A stretch of DNA of 64,000 nucleotides from VGBO01 sp964453335 (lineage in GTDB: Bacteria > Actinomycetota > Acidimicrobiia > Acidimicrobiales > CAIXPF01). The notes beneath the pieces are model-generated. The model was not told the DNA's origin and searched no databases. It saw nothing but the letters and a program-made list of their open reading frames with translations. This document shows positions 32,316-41,037 of the stretch, piece by piece (within the stretch, counting starts at the first letter, position 1; every line of letters starts with the position of its first letter). Location of the stretch: NCBI GenBank assembly GCA_964453335.1, contig CAYVOK010000002.1:186001-250000 (forward strand), written 5' to 3'. Position numbers and translations under genes: made by a program.

Positions 32316-35066
32316 TCAGCCCCGGCGTCGCAGCAGCGCTTTGTGTGCCTCGAGGCCGACCAGGAGAGCGACGCCCGCCGCGACGCAGATCCCGAACTCG
32401 GCTGCACCCATGCGGGTCAGCCCGAGGAAGTCCCGCAGCGGTGTGAGGATCGCCACCACCTGCAGCGCACCGACGAGGCCCACGATCCCGAGCAGCGTCG
32501 GGTTCGTCCGCCAGCCGATGGTGCGCAGCGACGCGGTCGTCGAGCGGGTCCCGATCGCCTGGAAGAGCTGCAGCATCGCGAGGCTCGTGAACAGCATCGT
32601 CTGCCAGTGCGGGTTGTCGAGCGCGTGCGCCGTCCACCCGATGGCGAGCGCCGCTGCGCCGATGACCACACCGGTGCCGACCGTCGTCCGGCCGAGGCCG
32701 CCCGCCCAGATCGACGCACCCGGCGTGTGCGGCGGTCGGCCCATCACCCCGCGTTCGGCGGGTTCCACACCGAGGGACAGACCGAGGAGACCGTCCGTCA
32801 TCAGGTTCAGCCACAGCAACTGCAGCGGCAGGAGCGCCACCGGGTTGTCCGACGCGTCGGCCCCGCCGACGAGGAACGGGATCGGCCACAGCAGCATGAC
32901 GGCGATCTTGCCGATGTTGCCCGCCACCGCGAACTTCACGAACCGGCGCAGGTTGTCGTAGATCACCCGGCCTTCCTCGACCGCGGCGACGATGGTCGCG
33001 AAGTTGTCGTCGCGCAGCACGATGTCGGACGCCTCCTTCGAGACGTCCGTACCGGTGATCCCCATCGCCACGCCGATGTCGGCGCGCCGCAGCGCCGGGG
33101 CGTCGTTCACCCCGTCGCCCGTCATCGAGGCGACCTCACCGTTCGCCTGCAACGCACCGACGATGCGCAGCTTGTGCTCCGGTGCGACACGTGCGAACAC
33201 GTTCGTCGTACGGACCAGTGCGGCGAGGCCCTCGTCGTCGATACGTTCGATCTCGGCCCCGGTGACCGTCGGGGCGTCGGTCGGGATCCCGAGATCGGCG
33301 GCGATCGCCGTCGCGGTGATCGGATGGTCGCCGGTGATCATCACGGTGCGGATGCCGGCGGACGCGCACCGGGCGATGGCAGCGCGCGCCTCCCCACGCG
33401 GCGGGTCGATGATGCCGACGAGACCGCAGAACGTGAGGCCGTCCTCGATGTCGACGTCGTCGGCGACGGTGCCGTCGACGCGCACGACGCCGTCGAGGGC
33501 GCGGACCGCGACGCCGAGGATGCGCATCCCACGCGCGGCGAGGTCGTCGTTCGCCTCGAGCAGCCGGGCCCGCTGCTCAGCGTCGAGCGGAACGGGCCCG
33601 GCTGCGGTCAGGACGTCGACCGTGCGGTCGAGGAGGCCGTCGATCGCGCCCTTCACGAACGCGACAGGTCGATCGCCGAAGGTCGCGGCGACCTCGGGGA
33701 TCACGGCCGGGTCGACGGGGCCGTGCACGGTGCTCATGCGCTTGCGGTCCGAGTCGAAGGGTCGCTCGTCGCGCCGGGGGACCCCGCTGCGGATCGCGTC
33801 GACGTCGAGACCCGACTGGGCGGCGGCGACGAGCAGCGCCGTCTCGGTCGGATCACCGAGCGTCACGGTCGACCCGTCCGCCTCGTGGCGCAGCTCGCCG
33901 TCGTTGCACAGCACACCGGCGGCGAGCACGAGCCGGGCGGCGGGAGGCACGCCACCGCCCGGCTCGGCGATCGGGGTGGAGATGTCCGCGGCGTGGACCA
34001 CGGTCACCGTCATGCGGTTCTGCGTGAGCGTCCCCGTCTTGTCCGAACAGATCACCGTCACCGACCCGAGGGTCTCGACGGCGGGGAGCTTGCGGATCAA
34101 CGCGTTGCGGCGCAGCATCCGCTGCGCGCCGATGGCGAGCGTGAAGGTGACGACCGCCGGCAGCCCTTCGGGGATGACGGCAACGGCGACGCTGATCGCC
34201 GTGAGCGCGAGGTCGCCGGGGGCCTCACCCGCCGCGGCGCCGAGCGCAACGACTGCGGCCGCGACGCCGACGCCGCCGAGCGCGAGCTGCTTGCCGACCC
34301 GGTCGAGCCGTTCCTGCAGCGGCGTCGCCGACGCGTCGACCGACTGCAACATCGTCGCGATGCGGCCGAGTTCGGTGCTCATGCCCGTGGCGACGACCAC
34401 GCCGACGCCACGGCCGTAGGTGACCTGGGTGCCGCTGTAGGCCATGTTCACCCGGTCACCGAGGCCCGCCTCGTCGTCGGTGAGGACCTCGACCGCCTTG
34501 TCGACGGGCTCGCTCTCACCGGTGAGCGCCGACTCGGCGATGCGCAGGCCGGCGACCTCCACGAGCCGCAGGTCGGCCGGCACGACGTTGCCCGCCTCGA
34601 GGCTGACGAGGTCACCGGGCACGAGGTCGACCGCCGGGACGTCGATCAGGGCACCGTCACGGGTGACCCGCACCGTCGGCACGGCCATGCGACGCAGGGC
34701 GGCGATCGCCCGTTCGGCGCGGTGTTCCTGCACGAAACCGAGGAGCGCGAACAGCACGACGATCGTGCCGATGGCGCCCGCCTCGAGGAACTTGCCGAGC
34801 ACGGCGGAGAGCGCCGCCGCGCCGATGAGGATCAGCACCATCACCGCGGTGAGCTGCTCCCACAGCAGGTGGAGCGGGCCACGTGCCGCCCGTTCGACGA
34901 GCTCGTTCGGCCCGTGGACGGCACGCCGAGCCGACGCCTCGGCCTGCGTGAGACCCGTCGGGGCGGTCCCGAGACGCTCGAGCGTCTCGTGCGGCGTGCA
35001 CCGGTGCCACGCCGGCGCGTCCGCAGGCACCGGAACAGCGCCCGTCGGCGCCGCCACAGCGGTCAT
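32316..35066 (-). CDS. P2A-type cation-exporting ATPase, predicted Mn2+ (Ca2+) exporter
   Basis: 916 aa, full length. TGES is at residues 182-185, the M4 ion site VAVIPEGLPAVV at about 296-307, the phosphorylation motif DKTGTLT at 342-348, then FVKGAID, MITGDHPITA and MTGDGVNDAPALRRADIG. M6 reads LLPLQLLWLNLMTDG, as in SERCA/PMR1-type pumps (Asn and Asp ion ligands present). About ten helices are visible. The N-terminal LERLGTAPTGLTQAEASARR is the usual P2A start. It overlaps htpX by 4 nt and the operon begins with a candidate manganese riboswitch, so Mn2+ efflux is the best guess; Ca2+ remains possible. Confidence 0.88.
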   Translation of the reverse strand: MTAVAAPTGAVPVPADAPAWHRCTPHETLERLGTAPTGLTQAEASARRAVHGPNELVERAARGPLHLLWEQLTAVMVLILIGAAALSAVLGKFLEAGAIGTIVVLFALLGFVQEHRAERAIAALRRMAVPTVRVTRDGALIDVPAVDLVPGDLVSLEAGNVVPADLRLVEVAGLRIAESALTGESEPVDKAVEVLTDDEAGLGDRVNMAYSGTQVTYGRGVGVVVATGMSTELGRIATMLQSVDASATPLQERLDRVGKQLALGGVGVAAAVVALGAAAGEAPGDLALTAISVAVAVIPEGLPAVVTFTLAIGAQRMLRRNALIRKLPAVETLGSVTVICSDKTGTLTQNRMTVTVVHAADISTPIAEPGGGVPPAARLVLAAGVLCNDGELRHEADGSTVTLGDPTETALLVAAAQSGLDVDAIRSGVPRRDERPFDSDRKRMSTVHGPVDPAVIPEVAATFGDRPVAFVKGAIDGLLDRTVDVLTAAGPVPLDAEQRARLLEANDDLAARGMRILGVAVRALDGVVRVDGTVADDVDIEDGLTFCGLVGIIDPPRGEARAAIARCASAGIRTVMITGDHPITATAIAADLGIPTDAPTVTGAEIERIDDEGLAALVRTTNVFARVAPEHKLRIVGALQANGEVASMTGDGVNDAPALRRADIGVAMGITGTDVSKEASDIVLRDDNFATIVAAVEEGRVIYDNLRRFVKFAVAGNIGKIAVMLLWPIPFLVGGADASDNPVALLPLQLLWLNLMTDGLLGLSLGVEPAERGVMGRPPHTPGASIWAGGLGRTTVGTGVVIGAAALAIGWTAHALDNPHWQTMLFTSLAMLQLFQAIGTRSTTASLRTIGWRTNPTLLGIVGLVGALQVVAILTPLRDFLGLTRMGAAEFGICVAAGVALLVGLEAHKALLRRRG

Positions 35067-35923
35067 CGGCCCGCGCCGATCGGGTGTGCGAGCAGCCGTT
35101 CGATCCGTTCCTCGGTCGGCGGGTGCGTCAGGAACAGGCGGGCGAACTGGACCTTCCGGCCGGTGAGCGGGTTCACGATGAACGCCGCCGCCTGCGCCGG
35201 GGTCACGTGCATGGGGATGCGGCGGCTGTCCCGTTCGAGCTGCTGCAGGGCCGACGCCAGCGGGCGGGCGTCCCCGAGCAGTTCCGCGCCGAGCCGGTCG
35301 GCCTCGAACTCCCGGGAACGGCTGAGGGCGAGCTGCAGCACCGTCGCCGCCATCGGCGCGAGCAGCGACACGAGGAGCAGCACGAACGGGTTCGCGCGGT
35401 CCTCGTCGTCGGAGGAGCCGCCGAACATCCCGGCGAACAAGGCGAGATTGGCGAGCGCCGAGATGCCGGTGGCCACGGCGGCCGCCACCGACCCGATGAG
35501 GATGTCGCGGTGGCGGATGTGGGCGATCTCGTGGGCGATCACGCCGCGCACCTCGTCACGCCCGAGCCGGTCGAGCAGGCCTGCGGTGACGCAGACCACG
35601 GCGGTCCGTTCGTTCCGACCCGTCGCGAACGCGTTCGGCTGGGAGTCGGGGCTGATGAAGAGGCGCGGGGTTGCGATCCCCGCCCGGGCGGCGAGCGTCG
35701 CCACGTCGGCCTGCAGGTCGTCGAGCTCGCCCGGTGCGACCTGTCGGGCACCGGCGGCCCGGACCGCGATCCGGTCCGACGCCCAGTAGCTCCACCCGAC
35801 CACGGCGACGCCGAGGCCGAGGCCGATCAGCGTGCCGTTCGTGCCGCCGACGAGACCGCCGACGAAGACGAGGAACCCGCCGAGTGCGGCGAGCAGGACG
35901 ACGGTTTTCAGCTGGTTTCGCAT
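35063..35923 (-). CDS. htpX: HtpX-type membrane zinc metalloprotease (M48)
   Basis: 286 aa from ATG 35923, preceded by AGGAGCGCCCC; an upstream start at 35962 would lie inside the riboswitch leader. Two helices are near residues 8-27 and 30-47. SQPNAFATGRNERTAVVCVT and the zinc motif HEIAHIRHRD (131-140) are followed by two more helices, and the third ligand lies in SREFEADRLGAELLGD. HtpX cuts misfolded membrane proteins. It is the first gene after the candidate Mn riboswitch and is coupled to the cation ATPase. Confidence 0.92.
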   Translation of the reverse strand: MRNQLKTVVLLAALGGFLVFVGGLVGGTNGTLIGLGLGVAVVGWSYWASDRIAVRAAGARQVAPGELDDLQADVATLAARAGIATPRLFISPDSQPNAFATGRNERTAVVCVTAGLLDRLGRDEVRGVIAHEIAHIRHRDILIGSVAAAVATGISALANLALFAGMFGGSSDDEDRANPFVLLLVSLLAPMAATVLQLALSRSREFEADRLGAELLGDARPLASALQQLERDSRRIPMHVTPAQAAAFIVNPLTGRKVQFARLFLTHPPTEERIERLLAHPIGAGR

Positions 35924-35927
35924 GGGG

Positions 35928-35956
35928 CGCTCCTGGTGCGGTGCATACGTGCACCG
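35928..35956 (-). promoter_or_regulatory. htpX leader: hairpin and ribosome site behind the riboswitch
   Basis: Between the riboswitch and the htpX start lie the hairpin GGTGCA-CGTA-TGCACC (35941-35956) and the ribosome site AGGAG (35930-35934). AGGAG is complementary to the CCTCC/CTCCT that closes P1 (35965-35970). P1 formation with bound Mn2+ would free the ribosome site; without metal the two could pair. This is a model from base pairing only. Confidence 0.45.
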
Positions 35957-35965
35957 GTTCACACA

Positions 35966-36060
35966 GGAGGTCTTCCCCGCCCGCCGGAGCGGGCCACCTG
36001 GCCGGGGAGGTACGGACCTCCCGTGATGACGACTCGGTGGTTGGTGGGGTACTCCCCTCC
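35966..36060 (-). ncRNA. Candidate yybP-ykoY manganese riboswitch
   Basis: On the minus strand the 95-nt element starts GGAGG-GGAGTA (36060-36050), has GTCGTCATCACG in the middle and ends GGGGAAGA-CCTCC (35966). The outer GGAGG and CCTCC pair as helix P1. GGGGAGTA, the TCATCA-type loop and the AAGA before the closing strand match the conserved parts of the Mn2+-sensing class, which controls P-type ATPases and other Mn exporters in several bacteria. A TAGGAT box 11 nt upstream (36071-36076) could be the -10 of its promoter. Confidence 0.75.
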
Positions 36061-36111
36061 GCAGCCCCGTATCCTACGGCCGTCGCGAACGGAACCGGGA
36101 GCGCAGAGGAC

Positions 36112-36618
36112 ATGGCGGACGACACGACCCCGACGACGCACACCGACGCCCCGATCGGGTCGGTCGGCCGGGCGGTCGGCGCGATCCGGTACCTGGCGAT
36201 CCTCGCGGTGGCGGGCCTGACCGTCACCACGCTCGCCACGTCGTGGATCTCGCTCGGCAAGACGATCGAGCTGATCCGAGCCATCGCCGACGACACGACG
36301 TCGACCGACCTGCTCATCGTCAAGGTGCTCGTCACCATCGACGGCTACCTGCTCGCCGTCGTCCAGCTCATCGTCGCGATGGGTCTCTACGAGCTCTTCA
36401 TCGGCCAGGTCGACGTGCCGACGTGGCTCGACGTCCGTTCGCTCGACGACCTGAAGAAGCCGATCGTCGACGTCCTCATCGTCTTCCTGTCGGTGAACGC
36501 GATCGAGAGCTACCTGGTCGCGTCGACGTCCACGGACGCCATGGAACGGTCGATCGCGGCCGCCGTGCTGATCGGTGCGCTCACCGCGTACCGGTTCTTC
36601 TCGGCGAAAAAGGCCTGA
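36112..36618 (+). CDS. yqhA: YqhA-family membrane protein (UPF0114)
   Basis: 168 aa from ATG 36112 with AGAGGAC upstream. Three to four helices are visible (about residues 25-45, 65-90, 112-130 and 140-160). The family features LATSWISLGKTIELI, TIDGYLLAVVQLIVAMGLYELFI and DLKKPIVDVLIVFLSVNAIESYL are clear. The function of YqhA is poorly known; some members relate to membrane stress. It is divergent from the riboswitch-htpX operon and shares about 50 nt of promoter region with it, which may mean a common stress theme (inference). Confidence 0.88.
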   Translation: MADDTTPTTHTDAPIGSVGRAVGAIRYLAILAVAGLTVTTLATSWISLGKTIELIRAIADDTTSTDLLIVKVLVTIDGYLLAVVQLIVAMGLYELFIGQVDVPTWLDVRSLDDLKKPIVDVLIVFLSVNAIESYLVASTSTDAMERSIAAAVLIGALTAYRFFSAKKA

Positions 36619-36625
36619 ACCCGCG

Positions 36626-37942
36626 TCAGTACTGCTCGAGGATGCGTCCGGCGAGCGCGGCGATCGGGCCGCGTTCGGACTTCGTGAGCGTGGTGTGCGC
36701 GAACAGCGGGTGCCCGCGCAGGTGCTCGACGAGCGCGGCGACGCCGTCGTCGCGACCGACTCGGAGGTTGTCGCGCTGGGTGACGTCGTGGGTGAGGAAG
36801 ATCCGACCGTGCGCGCCGACCCGTGACATCGCGGAGAGCAGCACATGGCGTTCGAGGTTCTGCGCCTCCTCCACGACCACGATGCTGTTCGCGAACGTCC
36901 GACCACGGATGTGGGTGAGCGGCAGCACCTCGAGGTGACCCTCGACGAGCAGCTCGTCGATCACCCGTCGACTGCAGAACCCGGCGAGCGCGTCGATCAC
37001 GCCGGCGGCCCACGGCGCCATCTTCTCCGCCTGGTCACCAGGGAGGAAGCCGAGGTCCTGCCCGCCGACGGCGAACAGCGGCCGGAACACGATGACCCGG
37101 TCGAACTGCCGCCGTTCGACGACGAGCTCGAGCGCGGCGGCGAGCGCGAGCACGGTCTTCCCGCACCCCGCCGCGCCGCCGATGCTCACGATGCCGACGT
37201 CGGGATCGAGCAGCGCGTCGAGCGCGATGCGCTGCTCGGTCGACCGGGGGCGCAACCCGAATGCCTCGACGGTGGACGGCACGAGACGCAGTGCCTTCGA
37301 TTCCTCGACCCGCACGACGGCCGACTGGCTCCCGTTGCGCAGGATCATCGCCGCGTTCACCGGGGGGTCGTCGTCGGTGTCGACGTCGGTGACGTGCACC
37401 GTGTCGGCGGGGTCACGCCGGTGCAGACGATCGATCACGTCGGCCGGGACGTCGTCGACGACGACCACCCCGGACCACGCGCCGTCCTGGGCGAGGTCGT
37501 TGCGATAGTCGTCGGCATCGAGGTCGACCGCAGCCGCCTTCAACCGCAGCGGCAGGTCCTTCGTGACGAGGGTGACCCGAGCCCCTTCGAGCGAGAGCGC
37601 ACGGGCCACCTGCAGGATCCGGTGGTCGTTCGACGCGTCGACGAACGCCTCGGGGAGGTTCGACGGCGACACGTGGTTCAGCTCCACGCGCAGCGTGCCC
37701 CCGTGGTCGTTCACCGGGACCGGTTCGGTGAGGCGGCCGTCGCCACGACGGCGTAGGTCCTCGAGATGGCGGATCGCCCGCCGTGCCGCCCATCCGAGAT
37801 CGGTGTGGTGGCGTTTCGCCTCGAGTTCGCTGATGACGATCAGCGGGAGGACCACCTCGTGCTCGGCGAACCGGAACATCGCGCCCGGATCCGCGAGCAG
37901 CACCGAGGTGTCGAGGACGTAGGTCCGACGAGTCGAAGCCAC
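36626..37942 (-). CDS. PIN-PhoH ribonuclease/ATPase fusion
   Basis: 438 aa from GTG 37942. The N-terminal PIN domain (about 1-145) has TYVLDTSVLLADPGAMFRF with the first acidic residues, Glu in VISELEAKRHH and VTLVTKDLPLR with the later Asp. The C-terminal PhoH domain holds Walker A SIGGAAGCGKTVLALAAALE and IVVVEEAQNLERHVLLSAMS. PhoH2-type proteins unwind and cut RNA with ATP. The stop is 8 nt from the convergent yqhA stop. The context gives no further hint. Confidence 0.9.
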   Translation of the reverse strand: MASTRRTYVLDTSVLLADPGAMFRFAEHEVVLPLIVISELEAKRHHTDLGWAARRAIRHLEDLRRRGDGRLTEPVPVNDHGGTLRVELNHVSPSNLPEAFVDASNDHRILQVARALSLEGARVTLVTKDLPLRLKAAAVDLDADDYRNDLAQDGAWSGVVVVDDVPADVIDRLHRRDPADTVHVTDVDTDDDPPVNAAMILRNGSQSAVVRVEESKALRLVPSTVEAFGLRPRSTEQRIALDALLDPDVGIVSIGGAAGCGKTVLALAAALELVVERRQFDRVIVFRPLFAVGGQDLGFLPGDQAEKMAPWAAGVIDALAGFCSRRVIDELLVEGHLEVLPLTHIRGRTFANSIVVVEEAQNLERHVLLSAMSRVGAHGRIFLTHDVTQRDNLRVGRDDGVAALVEHLRGHPLFAHTTLTKSERGPIAALAGRILEQY

Positions 37943-38088
37943 CGGTGACCTCCGATCGTCCGGCGCAGCGGCTGCGCCGGCTCCGATGGCCGCACGTTAC
38001 GGCGGGGACGTCACCGCATGGTGGCAATCCGGGCACGAATCGCGTGAATTCGCGGTGAACGGACGACCGGTCGGCGTCCGACCTGACG

Positions 38089-39348
38089 TCACGGGTGACC
38101 CGGCTCGGTGTCCTCGAAGCGGACCCGCCGCTTGCGGGCGACGCTGCGGTTGATCGCGTGCAGCCGCTTCGCCGCCATGGCGTCCCACCTGCCGTCGTCG
38201 AGCCGGTCCGCCTCGAGGAGGAGCTCGGTCACGTCGGCCGCCGACGCGTCGACCGCAGCGAGGATCCCCGCCGCGTTCCGCAGGTGCTTCGACGCGAGGT
38301 CGTAGTCGCCCGATTCGGCGAGGAGGCGGGCGGCGCGGCGCTCCTCGGCGGCGCGCTGCAGCGTGATCTCCTCGACGACCTCGGTGTCGAGCGGCGCCGT
38401 GTCGGCGTCGGGCCCCGCTTCGAGGGAGACGGGCAGGGTGACCGTGTGGAGCCGCACGTCGGCGCCCACGCTCGCCCAGCGGATCACGACCTCACCGATG
38501 GGGACCTCACCCGTGCGCCCCGGTGCGGCGAGCTCGAACCGGGCGACGACACGCCGCCGCTCGTCGCCGTAGGCGTCGCCGAGTGCGATCTGCACGGCTC
38601 CGTCGTCGAGCGGGGTGAGCGGGTACTCGTGCAGGACGTGCAGCGACCGCACCGCGGCCGGGTCGGGGCGGAGCTCGACCGTCAGGTTCTGCGCCACGAT
38701 CTGCTGCAGTCCGGTGAACTCGGTGACGAAGACGGTCGCCGCCTGGTCGGGGCCGGCGCACCACGCGTCGTTGCCGCCACCGGCGTCCGCGAGCGCGGCG
38801 AGCAGGGTCTCGTCGTGACCGTCGCCGAAGCCGATGCAGCTCGTCGTGATGCCGCGTGCGGCGCCGCCGGCGGTCATCGCGGTGAGCCGTTCGGGTTCGA
38901 CGACGCCGACGTTCGCGCACCCGTCCGTGAGCAGGACGACCCGGCGGATCGCGTCGGGGCGCCCGTCGGCCGCGAGCACCTCGGCGGCCTTCAGCCATCC
39001 GCCCGACAGGTTCGTCGACCCACCGGACTCGATCGAGCGGACGAGGCGTCCCGCTGTGAGCGGCTCGTGGTGGGCGAGCGGGAGCACGAGCGTCACCTCG
39101 TCGTCGAAGGCCACGACCGCGACGCGGTCGTCCGGGCCGGCGATGCGGAAGAGGTGTTCGACGGCGCGGGTGACCGCGCCGAGGGGCTCACCGTCCATGG
39201 AGCCGGACCGGTCGATCACGACCGCCACGTCGACGGGTGCACGGTCGACGGGCGGGGCCGGGGGTGCGGCGAGCTCGACCATGAGGTGGGCGTCGCCGTC
39301 GACGTCGACGGCGACGACGGTGCGGTCGAAGGTGAGGATGGGTTGCAC
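38089..39348 (-). CDS. Von Willebrand factor A domain protein
   Basis: 419 aa from GTG 39348. The vWA domain starts near residue 38 with VDVAVVIDRSGSMDGEPLG (MIDAS D-x-S-x-S), then SGGSTNLSGGW and VVLLTDGCANVG. No signal peptide is seen, so it is probably cytoplasmic. The second half (about 230-350) is a beta-rich region, followed by a charged helical end. It is the second gene after a small HTH protein (46 nt apart) and faces the sigma-like genes. Cytoplasmic vWA proteins often pair with regulatory or AAA+ partners; here the partner could be one of the small neighbours. Confidence 0.82.
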   Translation of the reverse strand: MQPILTFDRTVVAVDVDGDAHLMVELAAPPAPPVDRAPVDVAVVIDRSGSMDGEPLGAVTRAVEHLFRIAGPDDRVAVVAFDDEVTLVLPLAHHEPLTAGRLVRSIESGGSTNLSGGWLKAAEVLAADGRPDAIRRVVLLTDGCANVGVVEPERLTAMTAGGAARGITTSCIGFGDGHDETLLAALADAGGGNDAWCAGPDQAATVFVTEFTGLQQIVAQNLTVELRPDPAAVRSLHVLHEYPLTPLDDGAVQIALGDAYGDERRRVVARFELAAPGRTGEVPIGEVVIRWASVGADVRLHTVTLPVSLEAGPDADTAPLDTEVVEEITLQRAAEERRAARLLAESGDYDLASKHLRNAAGILAAVDASAADVTELLLEADRLDDGRWDAMAAKRLHAINRSVARKRRVRFEDTEPGHP

Positions 39349-39394
39349 GGGCGGGTTCCTTCCGGTTCGGGGGTGGGCTGGGTCGGTGGGTCGG

Positions 39395-39688
39395 TCAGGC
39401 CGCGAGGGCGGTCGGTGCGTCGTCGATGTCGAACCACGCCCGGCCGAACACCTCGAAGGGGTGGCAGCCGAGGACGTGGACGGCGAGGCGGTCGGCGGTG
39501 TCGGGGTCGAGGCCCGACGCGATCCACCGGTGCACGGTGCGGCGGTCGACGCCGGCGTCCCGGGCGAACGCGCTGACGGAGTCGTAGTGCCCGTGGGCGA
39601 GGAGGTCCCGGACGTCGAAGGGTCGCGGCCGGGGGGTGCGGCGACGGCGTGTCGGGGTGGTGGGGCGGAGCGGGGTGGACGGGGTCAT
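39395..39688 (-). CDS. Small helix-turn-helix DNA-binding protein
   Basis: 97 aa from ATG 39688, with GAAGGGA upstream. A basic, Pro/Arg-rich N-terminus (about 1-25) precedes DVRDLLAHGHYDSVSAFARDAGVDRRTVHRWIASGLDPDTADRLAVHVLG. In this stretch SVSAFARDAGVDRRTVHRW has the helix-turn-helix pattern of phage-type or Xre-like regulators. The last part (HPFEVFGRAWFDIDDAP) is short and acidic. It is probably a transcription regulator for the divergent locus. It lies upstream of the vWA gene on one transcript. Confidence 0.7.
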   Translation of the reverse strand: MTPSTPLRPTTPTRRRRTPRPRPFDVRDLLAHGHYDSVSAFARDAGVDRRTVHRWIASGLDPDTADRLAVHVLGCHPFEVFGRAWFDIDDAPTALAA

Positions 39689-39743
39689 GGGCGTGTCCCT
39701 TCGTCGGGGCCGGGCACCCTCCTCGACGCCGCCACCGGCGAGA

Positions 39744-39800
39744 TGTGACACGACGACCGGCACCTGGCGACCCGCCCCTCGACCGGGCTTCGTTGTCACA
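39744..39800. promoter_or_regulatory. Paired TGTCACA heptamers in the divergent promoter region
   Basis: TGTCACA occurs once facing each divergent gene: on the minus strand at 39750-39744 (toward the HTH gene) and on the plus strand at 39794-39800 (toward the sigma-like gene). The minus copy is followed after 15 nt by CGTC. TGTCACA with a CGTC box 16 nt downstream is the published ECF41 promoter type. CCCTAGGG (39808-39815) is a small palindrome near the plus-strand start. The link to the local sigma-like protein is inference. Confidence 0.4.
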
Positions 39801-39853
39801 CCCGTTCCCTAGGGTGACCCTGCCGGTCCGAGAACCCCGCCGAAGGAGTCACG

Positions 39854-40516
39854 CTGTCAGCGACGTCCGTCATCGAGGTGCCCCATCCCCTTCTCACCGA
39901 GGCCGAGGCCTGGCTGCGCAGCGCCGATGCCGCCCACTGCGCCCGTCGCCACACGCGGCATGCCGACCTCGGTCTGAGCCCCGACGAGCTCGTCGCGGAG
40001 ACCCGTGACCGCCTGTGGCGGTACGTGCGGCGCAATCCGGACGCCGTCCTGCCCGACTCGGTCGCCGCGTACTGCGCCCGGACGATGCGCAACGTCGCCG
40101 TCGACCACCTCCGGGCCCACCCGGCCGGCCGCCGCCCCGTCGACACCGCCCGGCGCCCCGAACCCGTGGCGCCACCGCTCGTGGAGACCGACGGGTGCGA
40201 CCTCGGCGAGCGGGTGCGGAGCCTGCTCGAGTGCAGCGGCGCCGACCCCGCCGTCGTCGCCGCCGCACTCGCCTACGTCACGCTGGCCGAACACCCCGAC
40301 GTCGATCTCGGTGCACTCCCCGCTCCCCGGGCCGGCGCACACGAGCACGACGCCCGGCTCTGGCCGGCGTTGTGGGTCGCCGGCGAGCGGTCGTGCCTCC
40401 CCGGCGCCGACCTGCTCGACGGCGTGGCCACCCGGCGCCGCCGCAGCCGGCGGATGCGGGCCGTGAAGGACCTCCTCGGCGACACCGCCCGTGCCCTCGG
40501 GGTGCGCGCACGATGA
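39854..40516 (+). CDS. Sigma-70 region 2-like protein, probable CTG start
   Basis: 220 aa if translation starts at CTG 39854, which has GAAGGAG 5 nt upstream; GTG 39878 is 30 nt from that site and has none of its own. Residues about 30-90 resemble sigma region 2: LSPDELVAETRDRLWRYVRR, then SVAAYCARTMRNVAVDHLRA. The second half does not show a clear region 4, but a basic segment RRRRSRRMRAVKDLLG is near the end. So it may be a divergent sigma factor or a DNA-binding relative. The stop overlaps the next gene by 4 nt. Confidence 0.65.
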   Translation: MSATSVIEVPHPLLTEAEAWLRSADAAHCARRHTRHADLGLSPDELVAETRDRLWRYVRRNPDAVLPDSVAAYCARTMRNVAVDHLRAHPAGRRPVDTARRPEPVAPPLVETDGCDLGERVRSLLECSGADPAVVAAALAYVTLAEHPDVDLGALPAPRAGAHEHDARLWPALWVAGERSCLPGADLLDGVATRRRRSRRMRAVKDLLGDTARALGVRAR

Positions 40517-41004
40517 GGTCCGACCGCTGCACCGGTCCGCTGCTCGAACGACCCGGGGCCCCCGGCCCTGCGATCGTGCTCGCCTGCCGGGCCGCCGGTG
40601 ACGGCCTCGTCGTCGATCCGCCGGTCGACGGCCGCCTCGTCGTCCGCGGCTCGACGGGCGGCGGCGGCTGGGTCCGGGTGCTGCACGCCCGCACCCTCAC
40701 CCTCCTCGCGCTCGCACCGTTGCTGCCCGAGGGGGCCGGGGTCCGCGCCGACGTCGTCGTCCCCCTCGGCCTCGAGATCGCCGATCTGCGCTTCGACCGC
40801 ACCGACCGCCCACTCCCCGACCCGGCGACGTCGACCGACCTCGTGCACCGGGCACGGGAGCTGGGCCGGGCTGCTGCGGGCCAGGCAGCCGTCGGCAACC
40901 TGCGCCGTGCCGACGAGCTGTGGGACGCCTGCGGTCGGGCGTGGCTCGAGGCCGGCGACGCCCCCCGGGCCGAGGCCGCCCGGGCGAACATCCGGCGCAC
41001 CTGA
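40513..41004 (+). CDS. Unknown protein in the sigma-like locus
   Basis: 163 aa from ATG 40513, overlapping the sigma-like gene by 4 nt. The first half is beta-rich (APGPAIVLACRAAGDGLVVD, GRLVVRGSTGGGGWVRVLHA, LLALAPLLPEGAGVRADVVV). The second half is helical and acidic/basic (DLVHRARELGRAAAGQAAVG, ADELWDACGRAWLEAGD). The last part looks like a single TPR-like helix pair. No signal or membrane segment is visible. I do not recognise a family; a regulator of the sigma-like protein is one guess from coupling. Confidence 0.6.
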   Translation: MRSDRCTGPLLERPGAPGPAIVLACRAAGDGLVVDPPVDGRLVVRGSTGGGGWVRVLHARTLTLLALAPLLPEGAGVRADVVVPLGLEIADLRFDRTDRPLPDPATSTDLVHRARELGRAAAGQAAVGNLRRADELWDACGRAWLEAGDAPRAEAARANIRRT

Positions 41005-41037
41005 TCCATCCCACATCCACGACGAAGGAGCCCCGAC

